Positions 32,894 through 42,622 of a DNA stretch of 64,000 bases are shown here, in pieces (the first letter of the stretch is position 1; the number at the start of each line of letters is the position of its first letter). Source of the DNA: Paenibacillus sp. DCT19 (GTDB lineage: Bacteria; Bacillota; Bacilli; Paenibacillales; Paenibacillaceae); assembly GCF_003268635.1 (NCBI RefSeq), contig NZ_CP029639.1:2615501-2679500 (forward strand), read 5' to 3'. Both the position numbers and the translations under genes were made by a program. Under the pieces are notes generated by a model. That model was not told the origin of the DNA. It saw only the letters and a list, made by a program, of their open reading frames with translations, and did no database searches.

Positions 32894-33439
32894 ATGAGAA
32901 AAACATTCGTTGGATTACTCAGTGTAATTATTGCGTCTAATGTCATATGGGGCTGGCTGTACTTCAATAAGGAAGATGAGCAAACCAACCATGGTCCAAG
33001 TAATACGGCAAATACAGCTGTACGCGTGTATGAACTGAATGGCACAGGAAATATGTGGGACGTTTCAAACTACAAAATTATTGTCACACCGAATCAGATT
33101 CAACGCGGCCATGCAAGCATAACGTTTAAAGGTGATCCAAGAAGTATCGCAGATAGTAACTATTATAAATTAGATATTCAAGAGAAAGATCCTGACGGTA
33201 ATTATGGTAAGGTTATTTCGCATGTAGCCACCTCTCACGATGGTCCTATTACAATACTCAACAATGATAATCTTAAGAATATAGGCTATGTAACTAGTGA
33301 TTATTCGTATGATGAGACGAAGAAGGATCGACAACATTATGCGAGTACATCGCTTAGGGTCACTTGGAATGATAATGAGGGGAAGCTCCACTCTGAGGAT
33401 ATTCATCTCACGATAGAAAATGAGATCACTATAGACTAA
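32894..33439 (+). CDS. Membrane-anchored extracellular protein
   Basis: A 181-residue protein with an N-terminal membrane helix (KTFVGLLSVIIASNVIWGWL) and a beta-rich outer domain. Not recognised. AAGGGGAGTGG precedes the ATG. It lies 39 nt after the lipoprotein, so the two may form a small surface-protein pair. Confidence 0.65.
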   Translation: MRKTFVGLLSVIIASNVIWGWLYFNKEDEQTNHGPSNTANTAVRVYELNGTGNMWDVSNYKIIVTPNQIQRGHASITFKGDPRSIADSNYYKLDIQEKDPDGNYGKVISHVATSHDGPITILNNDNLKNIGYVTSDYSYDETKKDRQHYASTSLRVTWNDNEGKLHSEDIHLTIENEITID

Positions 33440-33500
33440 ACAGTGGCAAAGTAAGAATGTCGAACAGCCAATTAAACTGGGGAGAAAAGGGGTAACAACG

Positions 33501-33926
33501 ATGACGTTACATATAACAAATGTGAATAATGATGATATGAAAAATTTTGTAAGAGACAATGTCTTCTATTATAATATGGAGCACTTTCCAGATGAGATCA
33601 AAGGCAGATATCAAGAGATACAACTATATCTACAAGATGATGAAAATCAAGTTCGTGGAGGAATTTTGGGTGAAACGTGCTGGAACTGGCTTGAGATTCA
33701 TTATTTATTTGTTGAACTTAGCCTAAGAGGGCAAGGGTATGGTAGGAAACTGATTCAAGAAGTAGAGAAGATCGCTTTGGAGAAAAAATGTGATTTCATC
33801 AAAGTAGATACACTAAGCTTTCAGGCCTTGGATTTTTATAAAAAAGAAGGCTTTGAGGTGTATGGCAAGATCGAAAATGCAGGAGGATACACACACTATT
33901 ATATGAAAAAAGAACTGAATTCCTAA
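33501..33926 (+). CDS. GNAT family N-acetyltransferase
   Basis: A 141-residue GNAT. Motif A is LEIHYLFVELSLRGQGYGRKL (loop RGQGYG), and motif B VDTLSFQALDFYKKEGF. The first 45 residues contain the acceptor-side helices. Acceptor unknown. Confidence 0.88.
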   Translation: MTLHITNVNNDDMKNFVRDNVFYYNMEHFPDEIKGRYQEIQLYLQDDENQVRGGILGETCWNWLEIHYLFVELSLRGQGYGRKLIQEVEKIALEKKCDFIKVDTLSFQALDFYKKEGFEVYGKIENAGGYTHYYMKKELNS

Positions 33927-33978
33927 AAAAAGGTGACAAGTGCAGTTGTTAAAGCGTTCTAGTATAGAGGTGGAAAAT

Positions 33979-34656
33979 ATGAGAAAAGGTAAGCTCTTCA
34001 TCATCGTTGTACTTCTATTCATATTATCAGGCACATTGAACGTGTTCCAGTATGACAGAGCTAAAGAACATGAGAATTATGAAACGGCTGTCGAAATTGC
34101 CTTGAGTTATTTTAACTCACAATATAGGGTGGGAGCGCTTCACGAAAAGTTAGCCTACGCAATATCTAACAACAGGTTATACATTGGTGATCGGGGCGGA
34201 TCTAGCAATATCGTGTCCAGGGATTTGCAACACTTAAGTGTGATGCACCGTGAAATAACACTATTGTACGGGCCAATCAGTTCTTACGCGAATTATACTG
34301 ATGTTAGTAGTCTAAGGGAGAATAGTATATTTAGTATGTATGTCGATTTTTCATTGTTTTTTGAGTGTTTAGGTATGCAGCAAGAATGGATTGTATCGGA
34401 CACTGGTGGGCGGTATATCGACCTAGAAGGACTGAGTAATGAATTATATCGTGGAGTACGGATTATTGAAGAAATTACGGGGCAACTCGAATCAATCCGA
34501 AGTCGTAGCTATGAGAACCAAACGGGCAGTGATCAAGAGGCATTAGCAGATTATTTAATTCAAAGCGCAGCATACTTCAACTCCCAAGAAGTTCAGGAGC
34601 ATTATCAATCCATCCTAAAGATGAATAAACAATTGATCGCGATAACGAGTAGTTAA
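33979..34656 (+). CDS. Membrane-anchored extracellular helical protein
   Basis: A 225-residue protein with an N-terminal membrane helix (KLFIIVVLLFILSGTLNVF) and a largely helical outer domain. Not recognised. GAGGTGG lies about 7 nt before ATG 33979; an earlier in-frame start at 33940 has a weaker site. A gene remnant follows directly. Confidence 0.62.
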   Translation: MRKGKLFIIVVLLFILSGTLNVFQYDRAKEHENYETAVEIALSYFNSQYRVGALHEKLAYAISNNRLYIGDRGGSSNIVSRDLQHLSVMHREITLLYGPISSYANYTDVSSLRENSIFSMYVDFSLFFECLGMQQEWIVSDTGGRYIDLEGLSNELYRGVRIIEEITGQLESIRSRSYENQTGSDQEALADYLIQSAAYFNSQEVQEHYQSILKMNKQLIAITSS

Positions 34657-34666
34657 TTGACCCGAG

Positions 34667-34828
34667 TATAACATCAGTAATCTGATAGCTAGAGGATTAA
34701 GTGCGGATGAAGCCAAGCGACAATATGAGGCTGAACTCGCCTTCTCCTCCGTTTTCAATCCAGATTCTTGGTTGATGTATGCACCGAATATGAAAAATTC
34801 GTTTGGTACGGTGATGAGTTTAGAATGA
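34667..34828 (+). pseudogene. C-terminal remnant of an unknown protein
   Basis: A 53-codon open frame (YNISNLIARGLSADEAKRQY then EAELAFSSVFNPDS) ends in TGA at 34826-34828. Upstream it is bounded by a stop at 34658 and there is no start codon. The residue pattern is protein-like, so it is the 3' stump of a deleted gene. Confidence 0.55.
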
Positions 34829-34856
34829 AGAAAAGAATTGAATGAAGGAGTTAGTT

Positions 34857-35429
34857 ATGAACCTTCCATCTAATAGCAATCAAGAAAAACGCAGTGATTC
34901 CCAATTGAATCTGTTACATCGAGCACAAGAAATGGTACCTTCTAAACCGCCAGAGCCTTGGCATAATGAAGTGCTAATTCCTGCGGCAGGTTGTATAGCT
35001 TGTGGCTGGAACTCAGATGAGAACCTTGTGCTGATTAGTAGTTCAGGCTACAGCTTGAATGATTCTAATACAGGTCTATCCATCCATAGGGATCGAGATG
35101 CCAACAACACCTATGACAATATGAGTCCAGATCAGTTAACATTCCGAATCCCATATAATGACGAATCCATTCCTATTTTTGGATTTGACTCCGGTGATGG
35201 GAACCGGGTCACTTATGATGGTTGGAGTGTGGAAGTGATCTATCCGTGGTGGCCTCTAGCATCAGTCATTATAGAGAATGTATTTCGACCTAACTATAAC
35301 TATCTAGAGGGTGCAACGATGATAGATTTGAATCGGCTGGATGGGTCGATTAGATGTGGTTTTTCCCCTTCTGGAAAAAAGCTAGTTATTCTGGGATCTG
35401 GAGGAGCGCTGATCTATACAAGAGAATAA
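34857..35429 (+). CDS. Hypothetical protein
   Basis: A 190-residue beta-rich protein, not recognised, with repeated strand-turn blocks (LIPAAGCIACGWNSDENLVL, ...CGFSPSGKKLVILGSGG) that hint at a beta-propeller-like or split-barrel fold. GAAGGAG lies 7 nt before ATG 34857; an in-frame GTG/ATG at 34842 lacks that spacing. No signal peptide. Confidence 0.58.
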   Translation: MNLPSNSNQEKRSDSQLNLLHRAQEMVPSKPPEPWHNEVLIPAAGCIACGWNSDENLVLISSSGYSLNDSNTGLSIHRDRDANNTYDNMSPDQLTFRIPYNDESIPIFGFDSGDGNRVTYDGWSVEVIYPWWPLASVIIENVFRPNYNYLEGATMIDLNRLDGSIRCGFSPSGKKLVILGSGGALIYTRE

Positions 35430-35499
35430 TGGATTAATCAGGTCATATCAGCAGATTGGAGCAGGTGATGTTTACAATCGAAGTTGACTAATCGACAAC

Positions 35500-36258
35500 A
35501 TGAAGGACGTGACAAGAGTGAGAGCATATATACAGGTGAATCAGGATGGCATGTTTTACAATGTGAATGCATTTATTGCTTATGAAGGCTTTGCTTCATT
35601 GGGGTGGGAGATTGTTAAGTTCTATGATATCCAAGAGGTTGCTGAGAAGAATCCAGAACATATTGTTGTAGGTGGAATTGGTAATGTTAGAAAACGTCTT
35701 GAGTTATTGGGAATCCATAGAAAGCAAGGGGAAATAGATTATCCACCGTCTTTATCCCAGTATTATGGTCGAAAAATATGGAGCACAACCATCCAAGACA
35801 TTTTTGCCAATCCTCAGAATTGGAATGTATTTATTAAGCCCAAAGATACAACGAAAAAGTTTGCTGGAAAAGTAGTGAGAGAATACAAAGATTTTATAGG
35901 ACTTGTTGAAGAAAACGAAGATACGACCATCTGGTGTTCGGAGATTGTGGATTTCAAAACAGAATGGCGTTGTTTTATCCGATATGGGCAAATTCTCGAT
36001 ATTAGGCAGTACAAGGGTGCATGGGATTCCACAATAGATGTAAGTGTGGTGCAACGTGCGGTTATAGATTTTGTGGATGCGCCTGCTGCCTATGGGATGG
36101 ATTTTGGTATAGATCCAGATGGAAACATGAAACTGGTCGAGATAAACGATGGGCATTCTCTAGGGTCATATGGGATCAGCTCGTTAAACTATGCAAAGTT
36201 TCTCTCGGCTCGATGGTCAGAGTTGACAGGCACTACGGACGAATTGAGACATATGTAG
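35500..36258 (+). CDS. ATP-grasp protein (R2K/DUF4343 type)
   Basis: A 252-residue protein. The C-terminal half has the ATP-grasp ligand pattern: FIKPKDTTKKFAGKVV (nucleotide-binding Lys), EWRCFIRYGQILDIRQYKG and KLVEINDGHSLGSYG (metal-binding E-x-N). It matches the R2K clade of ATP-grasp domains, which ligate a carboxylate to an amine or peptide. Substrate unknown. It is followed by a nucleotidyltransferase-like gene after 13 nt. Confidence 0.78.
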   Translation: MKDVTRVRAYIQVNQDGMFYNVNAFIAYEGFASLGWEIVKFYDIQEVAEKNPEHIVVGGIGNVRKRLELLGIHRKQGEIDYPPSLSQYYGRKIWSTTIQDIFANPQNWNVFIKPKDTTKKFAGKVVREYKDFIGLVEENEDTTIWCSEIVDFKTEWRCFIRYGQILDIRQYKGAWDSTIDVSVVQRAVIDFVDAPAAYGMDFGIDPDGNMKLVEINDGHSLGSYGISSLNYAKFLSARWSELTGTTDELRHM

Positions 36259-36271
36259 ATTGGTAGGTGGT

Positions 36272-36817
36272 ATGGAAGTGCAACCTGATAAACTCATTCC
36301 GATAATACAGAGGTTGGAAGAGCACGATATCATGTATTCGCTTGGTGGCAGTGGGTTATTGTACTATTTGAACCTGGTTGAATCCATTAATGATTGGGAC
36401 ATCACGGTAAATTGCCCTAAACAGGAATTAATGAAAGTGCTTCATGGTTATGAATGTTTAGAGTTAGAAAGTGGGGATTATCCCTTTGCGAGTCAATATA
36501 GGATGAGTATTGAGACATATCATGTAGACTTTATTGGTGGATTTGCCTTATATGCCGAGAAAGGAATACTTCATTTACCGTTAGAGCGTATGGGAGAATG
36601 GGACGGAATTCAAATGGCAAGTCCTGAGGTGTGGTATGTAGCTTATTATTTAATGGGGCGACAAACCAAAGCTGATTTACTGTTACATTATCTTCAAAAT
36701 AATGCTTGCAAAATAAACTATAGTTTAATTGAAGATCTTCTAAATAGTACTTCACTAGGTCATGAATTGAGACAATCTCTTATTTCGCTTGTTATAGAAG
36801 CTAAATCATATAAATAA
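36272..36817 (+). CDS. Minimal nucleotidyltransferase-like protein
   Basis: A 181-residue protein with a GGSGLLYYL loop and INDWDITV (D-x-D-type metal pair, here DWD), the pattern of the minimal nucleotidyltransferase superfamily. YHVDFIGGF carries the likely third acidic residue. ATG 36272 has GGTAGGTGG upstream. Substrate unknown; it may be an antitoxin-like or resistance-type NTase. Confidence 0.62.
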   Translation: MEVQPDKLIPIIQRLEEHDIMYSLGGSGLLYYLNLVESINDWDITVNCPKQELMKVLHGYECLELESGDYPFASQYRMSIETYHVDFIGGFALYAEKGILHLPLERMGEWDGIQMASPEVWYVAYYLMGRQTKADLLLHYLQNNACKINYSLIEDLLNSTSLGHELRQSLISLVIEAKSYK

Positions 36818-36865
36818 CTGATTGAATCGTTTGAAATTTTGCTTTGATAAGTAAGGGGAGTGTTC

Positions 36866-37843
36866 ATGGAACTAAAGTCATCGGATGATATCTTAAATGA
36901 GATCGTAGTACAGATTAAAGAGATTTATGGCTGGACTACGTATCGTGCAGAACCTAATCTTTTTGGATACGCCAATCTGAAATGGAAATTACATACGGAT
37001 GCAGGAATACGCTTTGTGAAGCAATATAATGCAGTACGATATTCGGATCAATTGTTGCATTCAGTTGAAACGGCGTTAGGTTTACAAGATAAATTACATC
37101 AAATAGGCATTCCATGTCCTAAGATTTTCTCTGACCAAGGTCGTTATATTCAACGAACCCCATCTTGTGAACGATTCATGGTCACAAATTATTGTGATGG
37201 CTGTATGGCAAACCCAGGAGAGCTAAATGTAGATCAAATGTATCATTTAGGTCAGATCATAGGTAGGCTTCATCAATGGCTCCGTTTGAACGCTCCGCCC
37301 AGATATCCTTTGCATTGGCAACCAGAGTCTAAGGCATCCACGTTAGCGACTTGGGAGAAGAACTGGAATGATGCCAATACTGCAGGAGCGCATAAGTACA
37401 TTTCAGCATTGGAGACACAGCGGAAAATTATAGATGGATTTAACCTCAATACGTTTCAATCGTGTGAAGAGGGTTGGGTTCATTGGGATCTATTTGTAGA
37501 TAATATTTTGTTTCATTCCAATCAGGTTTCTGCGATTTTGGATTTTGATCGAATGCACTATATTTATCCCGAATTTGATATTTCGAGAGCTATTCTATCA
37601 GGTGCTATATTAGAGAATAACATCAATGTAGAATCAACAAAGGCATTTGTAGTGGGGTATCGTGAGAGCAGTCCGTTAACTGTTGCAAAACTCATTCGTT
37701 CTATCCAGTTGACATGGTGGAAGGAAGCATCCTGGTTAAGTATTAAGTCGGAGGAACATCGAACCTTGCGCAGATTTGCCCATGAGTTAATGTGGGTGAG
37801 TGACAACTGGTTCTGGCTAGAAGAGATATTGAATGAGATATAG
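36866..37843 (+). CDS. APH/CotS-type phosphotransferase
   Basis: A 325-residue phosphotransferase. Catalytic loop GWVHWDLFVDNILFH and metal-binding AILDFDRMHY are present; the usual HGD is HWD, with the catalytic aspartate retained. It resembles CotS/YtaA-like kinases. AAGGGGAG lies 5 nt before ATG 36866. Confidence 0.8.
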   Translation: MELKSSDDILNEIVVQIKEIYGWTTYRAEPNLFGYANLKWKLHTDAGIRFVKQYNAVRYSDQLLHSVETALGLQDKLHQIGIPCPKIFSDQGRYIQRTPSCERFMVTNYCDGCMANPGELNVDQMYHLGQIIGRLHQWLRLNAPPRYPLHWQPESKASTLATWEKNWNDANTAGAHKYISALETQRKIIDGFNLNTFQSCEEGWVHWDLFVDNILFHSNQVSAILDFDRMHYIYPEFDISRAILSGAILENNINVESTKAFVVGYRESSPLTVAKLIRSIQLTWWKEASWLSIKSEEHRTLRRFAHELMWVSDNWFWLEEILNEI

Positions 37844-37872
37844 TAGAGCATCACTAAGAAAGTAGGTAGAGT

Positions 37873-38676
37873 ATGTACGAGCTACGTAAAGAACAATTTG
37901 ATATCGTTTTGCCCTGGCTGGATGATATTCGAAGCAAAGCAGTGTATGCGCTGTCGGTTATTGAACTGATCCAAAAGGGCAGGGTATTTGTGAATCACCT
38001 GGATCATCCGAATGCTTGTTTTATAACGAGTTCAGGTGGCTTCTACTGTCTGGCTGGTAGAGAAGATGATGAACTTTTCAACCAAGCAGTTATTCGTTAT
38101 ATGAACGATCCGGCAAATCACAATGGATTTTTTGCATTAGGTGTGTTTAGCGATGCTTGGGAAATTGAATTAAGCAAATATACAATACATCATTCGATTC
38201 GAATTTCACGATCTTACTTCAAGTTTAATCGGGCTAAATTTCTTCATACATATCCAGATATAGATATGCCACGTAATGAAGATTATGACTACATTCCTCT
38301 GAATGAACAGATTTCAGAAGAATATAGGGAGCACTTCTATCCATATTACAAGCTAGTCTGGAATTCGAATGCACAATTCTGTGATGTTGGCATAGGGCAT
38401 TTTCTTAAACATAAACAGGACCTAGTCAGTGTTTGCACGTCTCCATACATTGGAGGGGGATTTGCCGAGATTGATATCATTACAATAGAAAGCTTCAAGA
38501 GAAGAGGTCTTGCAACTTGGATGGGTACTCAGTTTATTAAAGAATGTCTGCACAAACAATTGACACCTAATTGGTGTTGTCATTCAGATAATGTGGAATC
38601 TAATCATCTAGCTGCTAAACTATGTTTTGACAAAATTGATGAAAGACCGATGTATTGGTATCATAACGAGTCATGA
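37873..38676 (+). CDS. GNAT acetyltransferase (PF12746-like)
   Basis: A 267-residue protein. The first 165 residues are a long alpha/beta acceptor domain; the C-terminal GNAT has IDIITIESFKRRGLATWMGT (loop RRGLAT) and HSDNVESNHLAAKLCFDKI. The architecture fits the GNAT acetyltransferase group of Bacillales. Its TGA overlaps the ATG of the next gene. Confidence 0.82.
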   Translation: MYELRKEQFDIVLPWLDDIRSKAVYALSVIELIQKGRVFVNHLDHPNACFITSSGGFYCLAGREDDELFNQAVIRYMNDPANHNGFFALGVFSDAWEIELSKYTIHHSIRISRSYFKFNRAKFLHTYPDIDMPRNEDYDYIPLNEQISEEYREHFYPYYKLVWNSNAQFCDVGIGHFLKHKQDLVSVCTSPYIGGGFAEIDIITIESFKRRGLATWMGTQFIKECLHKQLTPNWCCHSDNVESNHLAAKLCFDKIDERPMYWYHNES

Positions 38677-39026
38677 AAGAGAAAATAGTTATAGACTCCA
38701 TAGGCGAACTGGTAAACCACATCATCCATGTTGGACTGACTAATACCCAGAAAGACGAGCTAATGAGCATAGAGGATTTGATCGGAGTACACTTCACATT
38801 AGGAATGTATATTCGCAATCATTATGAGTTGTTCGATTTAAATAAAGTACCTCATTTGATCCAAGAGTACAAAATTCTCAATCAGATTCCTTTGAATTAT
38901 GATGGTGTAGCTGAGGAGGAGCGAGAATTTCATGAATTTATAGATAATATGAATGTCAGTGAGGATGCGATCTCTAACTTCATCGTAAACTTACTTTGGC
39001 AAGAGTTAAAAGACGGGGCTAAATGA
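38673..39026 (+). CDS. Hypothetical protein, possibly DUF6794
   Basis: A 117-residue acidic protein. VHFTLGMYIRNHYELFD resembles a FHxTLGMxIRNxxxL signature I recall for DUF6794. It overlaps the GNAT stop (ATGA), so is coupled to it. Function unknown. Confidence 0.6.
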   Translation: MKEKIVIDSIGELVNHIIHVGLTNTQKDELMSIEDLIGVHFTLGMYIRNHYELFDLNKVPHLIQEYKILNQIPLNYDGVAEEEREFHEFIDNMNVSEDAISNFIVNLLWQELKDGAK

Positions 39027-39092
39027 AATGAGTGATTTTTCCGGATCTAATCATTAAAATAATCGTTTCATATCGGAAAGGGAGGAGAATCC

Positions 39093-39581
39093 ATGAACGT
39101 AAACAAGAGGATGTTTATTCTTGTTCTATTGTTGCTATTCATTGGATGCAATACCCCAAATACTATTGAAAACGATCTCATGGTGGAACGATATGTCCTT
39201 GATCAAGGCTTTACGATTATTCGAAATGAAGGTATTGTACACGAATATACGCTGGAGAAGAAACAACTCGTAGAGATGCCTTATGTTCAATATTGGAGCG
39301 TTCAGGATGTAGATCCCTTAATGTATGTTAGTGAGAAAATTAGCACAAGTAAGTTCGCGGTGTCGGGTCATCCGCTAGATGAGAATAGTGATTATGATAA
39401 TCCACAAACAACTGTTTATGTTATGAGTTCAGCCACGGAGATCATTGGTGGGTACAGCTATCCTGCGCACAGTGAGATGAACGATGGATGGGTGTATACG
39501 ATAGATGGCCAAACGCTTGAGCAGCACACGGGAACATCTTATAGAGCCTGGATAGAACAATGGCAGGATAAATATAAATAA
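39093..39581 (+). CDS. Small lipoprotein
   Basis: A 162-residue lipoprotein: signal MNVNKRMFILVLLLLFIG with Cys19 lipobox (FIGC), then a beta-rich domain. Not recognised. GGAAAGGGAGGAG precedes the ATG. Confidence 0.66.
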   Translation: MNVNKRMFILVLLLLFIGCNTPNTIENDLMVERYVLDQGFTIIRNEGIVHEYTLEKKQLVEMPYVQYWSVQDVDPLMYVSEKISTSKFAVSGHPLDENSDYDNPQTTVYVMSSATEIIGGYSYPAHSEMNDGWVYTIDGQTLEQHTGTSYRAWIEQWQDKYK

Positions 39582-39601
39582 TGTTATTAGAGAGAAGGTA
39601 A

Positions 39602-40126
39602 GTGATGAAAGACCTCGCGCAGATCATCAAAGTTTCAGAGGATGAGAAGTCCATATTAAGGCAACTTATTGAATTATATGAATACGATCTCAGTGAACTT
39701 AATGGAGCTGATGTGAATGCACAAGGCTTCTATGGGTATAGCTATCTGGATCATTATTGGACGGAAGAGAAGCGACAAGCGTACTTTGTGAAAATAAGCG
39801 GACAATATGCAGGCTTTGTACTGGTCAATGATTTTTGCTATCTAGTTCAGGAAAATGCTAGATCCATTGCTGAATTTTTTATTATGCGCAAGTACCGTCG
39901 AAATGGATTAGGACAACAGGTTGCTAGATTGGTTTTTGATAAGCATAAGGGCAATTGGGAAGTTCTTCAGCATGGAAATAATGACGCTGCACAGCACTTC
40001 TGGAAACGAGTCATTCATGAATATACGAATGGTGACTATCGTGTTGAGGACGTGAGAACAGAGTATTGGGAAGGTAAAGGTATGGTGTTTAACACATCTG
40101 CAGGACAAGTGAAAGGCGACGTATAA
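39602..40126 (+). CDS. GNAT family N-acetyltransferase
   Basis: A 174-residue GNAT. IAEFFIMRKYRRNGLGQQVA carries the acetyl-CoA loop RRNGLG, and LQHGNNDAAQHFWKRVI motif B. The early LIELYEYDLSE segment matches predicted acetyltransferases of the COG5628 type. GAAGGTAAGTG precedes ATG 39605 or 39602. Confidence 0.86.
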   Translation: MMKDLAQIIKVSEDEKSILRQLIELYEYDLSELNGADVNAQGFYGYSYLDHYWTEEKRQAYFVKISGQYAGFVLVNDFCYLVQENARSIAEFFIMRKYRRNGLGQQVARLVFDKHKGNWEVLQHGNNDAAQHFWKRVIHEYTNGDYRVEDVRTEYWEGKGMVFNTSAGQVKGDV

Positions 40127-40127
40127 T

Positions 40128-41270
40128 ATGGGACTCGACTATCGTTATGTGCTGGTCATTCAAGCAAGTCAGCAAGCACAGTTGCTGAAGTATGTCAGTG
40201 AACATGGAGTTATTAATGGGACAGATTGCTTTTCCATAAATTTTAATGTAGATTCTTCTGTTCTGAAATATGTAGAAGGCGGGTTCAGTTGGAAGCCTAA
40301 GGATGATCAAGATGAGGTTGAGCGTTACTTCAATGCAGATCACCAAGCCAAGATAGGTTGTATCTATTATTCTGCCGAGAAGATGGATATGAACGCCAAT
40401 GAGCTCATCGTTAGTTTCACCGCAGCAACATCGGATATGAGTCTATTGTTCGAAGATTCGAGGGTGGTACAAAAATGGTTTATCGCCTTGAGTCACCATC
40501 TCGATGCTCGAATTGCATACTTAGATATGGAATCTGAGGGACATAGAATCCTCTATCTGAATGGCAGTGAAACATGGTTGGAATTTAAGGGTGAAGGTTT
40601 TTTTTACATGAAAAAGGAGAACTATCTCAGCATTATGGATGGGTTTAGTATGCATCTCCCGGGTATGCTCCGCTCTTATGTAGAGAACAATTACAAGTTA
40701 GATAAAAAGTATTCAGTTGTCATGAGCAAAGATCATGTTGACCAATTGTATCAATATATTGAGCAGTATGGGCATTGGGGTAAGGAACAGAATCAACTTG
40801 GGTTGCAGGTCGATGTAGACTCTACCATTCTTAAATATCTGGAAGACGGTCATGGGGAACAGGAATATGGAATATCTCAAGGTGTCATCCCACGTTTCCG
40901 TAAAGAACTCGTCTATAAATACATCGATGCCAATCACCAAGTGCAGTTAAGCCCAATTGAATATTCTCAAGAAATCATAGCAGAGGATGATGAGAATATC
41001 GTTGTACATTTTACACCAAAGAAATGGCAAGTGGATCAATTGTTTGCACAATCCCTGTCCATTCGCCGATGGTTTGTAAATCTTAGTCTCGCAGTTTCAG
41101 CCAAGATGACTTTCCAAAGTCTATGGCTAGATGGATATGCTCATCGAATCATTGTTTATGAAGGTGAAGAGACGGATGTTGCATTTACAGGACATTACGA
41201 TCTAGAGGTTGAAACCTTCAGTGGGATCTACAACGCACTGGCTAATGTAATCAAGCATTTCCATGACTAA
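40128..41270 (+). CDS. Hypothetical protein with a tandem internal duplication
   Basis: A 380-residue protein made of two homologous halves, residues about 5-165 and 195-378. Matching blocks include SVLKYVEGGF / TILKYLEDGH, RYFNADHQAKIG / KYIDANHQVQLS, VVQKWFIALS / SIRRWFVNLS and GHRILYLNGSETWLEFKG / AHRIIVYEGEETDVAFTG. No known family is recognised. It begins 1 nt after the GNAT stop, so the pair are coupled. No signal or membrane segment. Confidence 0.7.
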   Translation: MGLDYRYVLVIQASQQAQLLKYVSEHGVINGTDCFSINFNVDSSVLKYVEGGFSWKPKDDQDEVERYFNADHQAKIGCIYYSAEKMDMNANELIVSFTAATSDMSLLFEDSRVVQKWFIALSHHLDARIAYLDMESEGHRILYLNGSETWLEFKGEGFFYMKKENYLSIMDGFSMHLPGMLRSYVENNYKLDKKYSVVMSKDHVDQLYQYIEQYGHWGKEQNQLGLQVDVDSTILKYLEDGHGEQEYGISQGVIPRFRKELVYKYIDANHQVQLSPIEYSQEIIAEDDENIVVHFTPKKWQVDQLFAQSLSIRRWFVNLSLAVSAKMTFQSLWLDGYAHRIIVYEGEETDVAFTGHYDLEVETFSGIYNALANVIKHFHD

Positions 41271-41354
41271 CAGTGGCGACAACCAGATAAGATCTTTAGC
41301 TGAGCAGAAGGCGGTGACGTACTCATTTACAGTCTGTTTAATCAGATTAGATCG

Positions 41355-41993
41355 GTGAAACCAGCCACAACTAGGCAAAAAGTGGTTTCTATCCTGTATA
41401 CAATCCTGTTGGGCGTTATTATGGGTTTAGCAGCCAAGCTTGTTGATGCGCCAGGAATCAATCCGATATTTGACGATATCGGTGGACGCCTTGGCATATG
41501 GGTATTCGTAGCAACGCTGTTATCCGTGTTTAGCTATTCTCCTCGCGTGGCAGCATCTAAAGTCTTTGCATTCTTTGGCTCTATGCTTACGGTGTATTAT
41601 GTTTATACCATCTGGATTCTACACTTCTTTCCAGCAAGAGAAATGCTATTCTGGGGAATATGCATGGTGATATCTCCATTTTGTGCCTATCTGATGTGGT
41701 ATGCGCGTGGCCATAGTTTGTTTTCAACCATCATCGCTTCTCTTCCGATCACAGTGATATTGTCTGAGGGATATCTATTGCGTTACGCTTATCTCCCTAT
41801 TCACACACATTACTACTTAATTCCCTTTCTAATGGGAGTCTATCTGATCATGGTCGCTGTATTACTACTACTCGTTCCAGAGGACAGAAAGAAAGGGGTC
41901 TTAATCCTAATTTTGGCTATAATCCTATCCTGTATGCTTATCTATCTCAGTGTGTTAGGTCGTATATTTGGTGGAATGAACGGAGTTTTATAA
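41355..41993 (+). CDS. Multi-pass membrane protein
   Basis: A 212-residue integral membrane protein with about six hydrophobic segments, the first starting VSILYTILLGVIMGL. A polar loop near residue 165 follows. Not recognised. No clear start signal near 41355; the gene may begin nearby on another codon. Confidence 0.68.
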   Translation: MKPATTRQKVVSILYTILLGVIMGLAAKLVDAPGINPIFDDIGGRLGIWVFVATLLSVFSYSPRVAASKVFAFFGSMLTVYYVYTIWILHFFPAREMLFWGICMVISPFCAYLMWYARGHSLFSTIIASLPITVILSEGYLLRYAYLPIHTHYYLIPFLMGVYLIMVAVLLLLVPEDRKKGVLILILAIILSCMLIYLSVLGRIFGGMNGVL

Positions 41994-42087
41994 AGAGTGA
42001 TGGTTTTGTAGACCCGATAATATTTTTTGGCGTATGAGAAGAGAAGTGAATGGACTGGATTGACTTGAAAGTTGGGTGATCGCGTGT

Positions 42088-42612
42088 ATGCGTAAAATCT
42101 TCATCATAGGCATTGTGGCAAGTGGCAAAACAACGCTGGCGAAACGTTTATCGAATCAACTCGGTATTCCCTGGTATGAATTAGACAGCATTGTTCATCA
42201 TCATACTTCAGACGGAAGAAACAAGCGGTCACTCGAGGAACAAGTTGAGGTTATTAACGATATCGATCATAGCGGAGATTGGATTTTTGAAGGAGTACAT
42301 AGGGATTCATATAGCTGTTTATTGGATATGGCGGACACAATTATATTTCTCGATCCTCCCCTATGGAAGCGGAAAGTTCGAATTTTCACTCGGTACATCA
42401 AACAAAACCTGGGTCTGGAGCATTGCGATTATAAACCGGATATAGGCATGCTAAAAATGATGTATACATGGACAAGTGACTTTGAACATAATAGACCAGC
42501 GTTTGAAGCGAAGTTGAATCTCTACAGTCATAAAGTTACGAGGGTGACGAATAGTGAGGCATTAGATGATAAGCTGTTTCGAAGTGAAAAAGGAGTCGTA
42601 GAAGACAGTTAA
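42088..42612 (+). CDS. Small P-loop kinase (topology-modulation/FlaR-like)
   Basis: A 174-residue protein with Walker A GIVASGKTTLAKRL (residues 8-21), a WYELDSIVHHH substrate-type segment and an IIFLDPPLWKRKVRIFTR block, typical of the adenylate-kinase-like proteins often labelled DNA topology modulation protein. The label is historical; the activity is unproven. ATG 42088 is family-typical (MRKIFIIG). Confidence 0.8.
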   Translation: MRKIFIIGIVASGKTTLAKRLSNQLGIPWYELDSIVHHHTSDGRNKRSLEEQVEVINDIDHSGDWIFEGVHRDSYSCLLDMADTIIFLDPPLWKRKVRIFTRYIKQNLGLEHCDYKPDIGMLKMMYTWTSDFEHNRPAFEAKLNLYSHKVTRVTNSEALDDKLFRSEKGVVEDS

Positions 42613-42622
42613 GGGGTTATGT

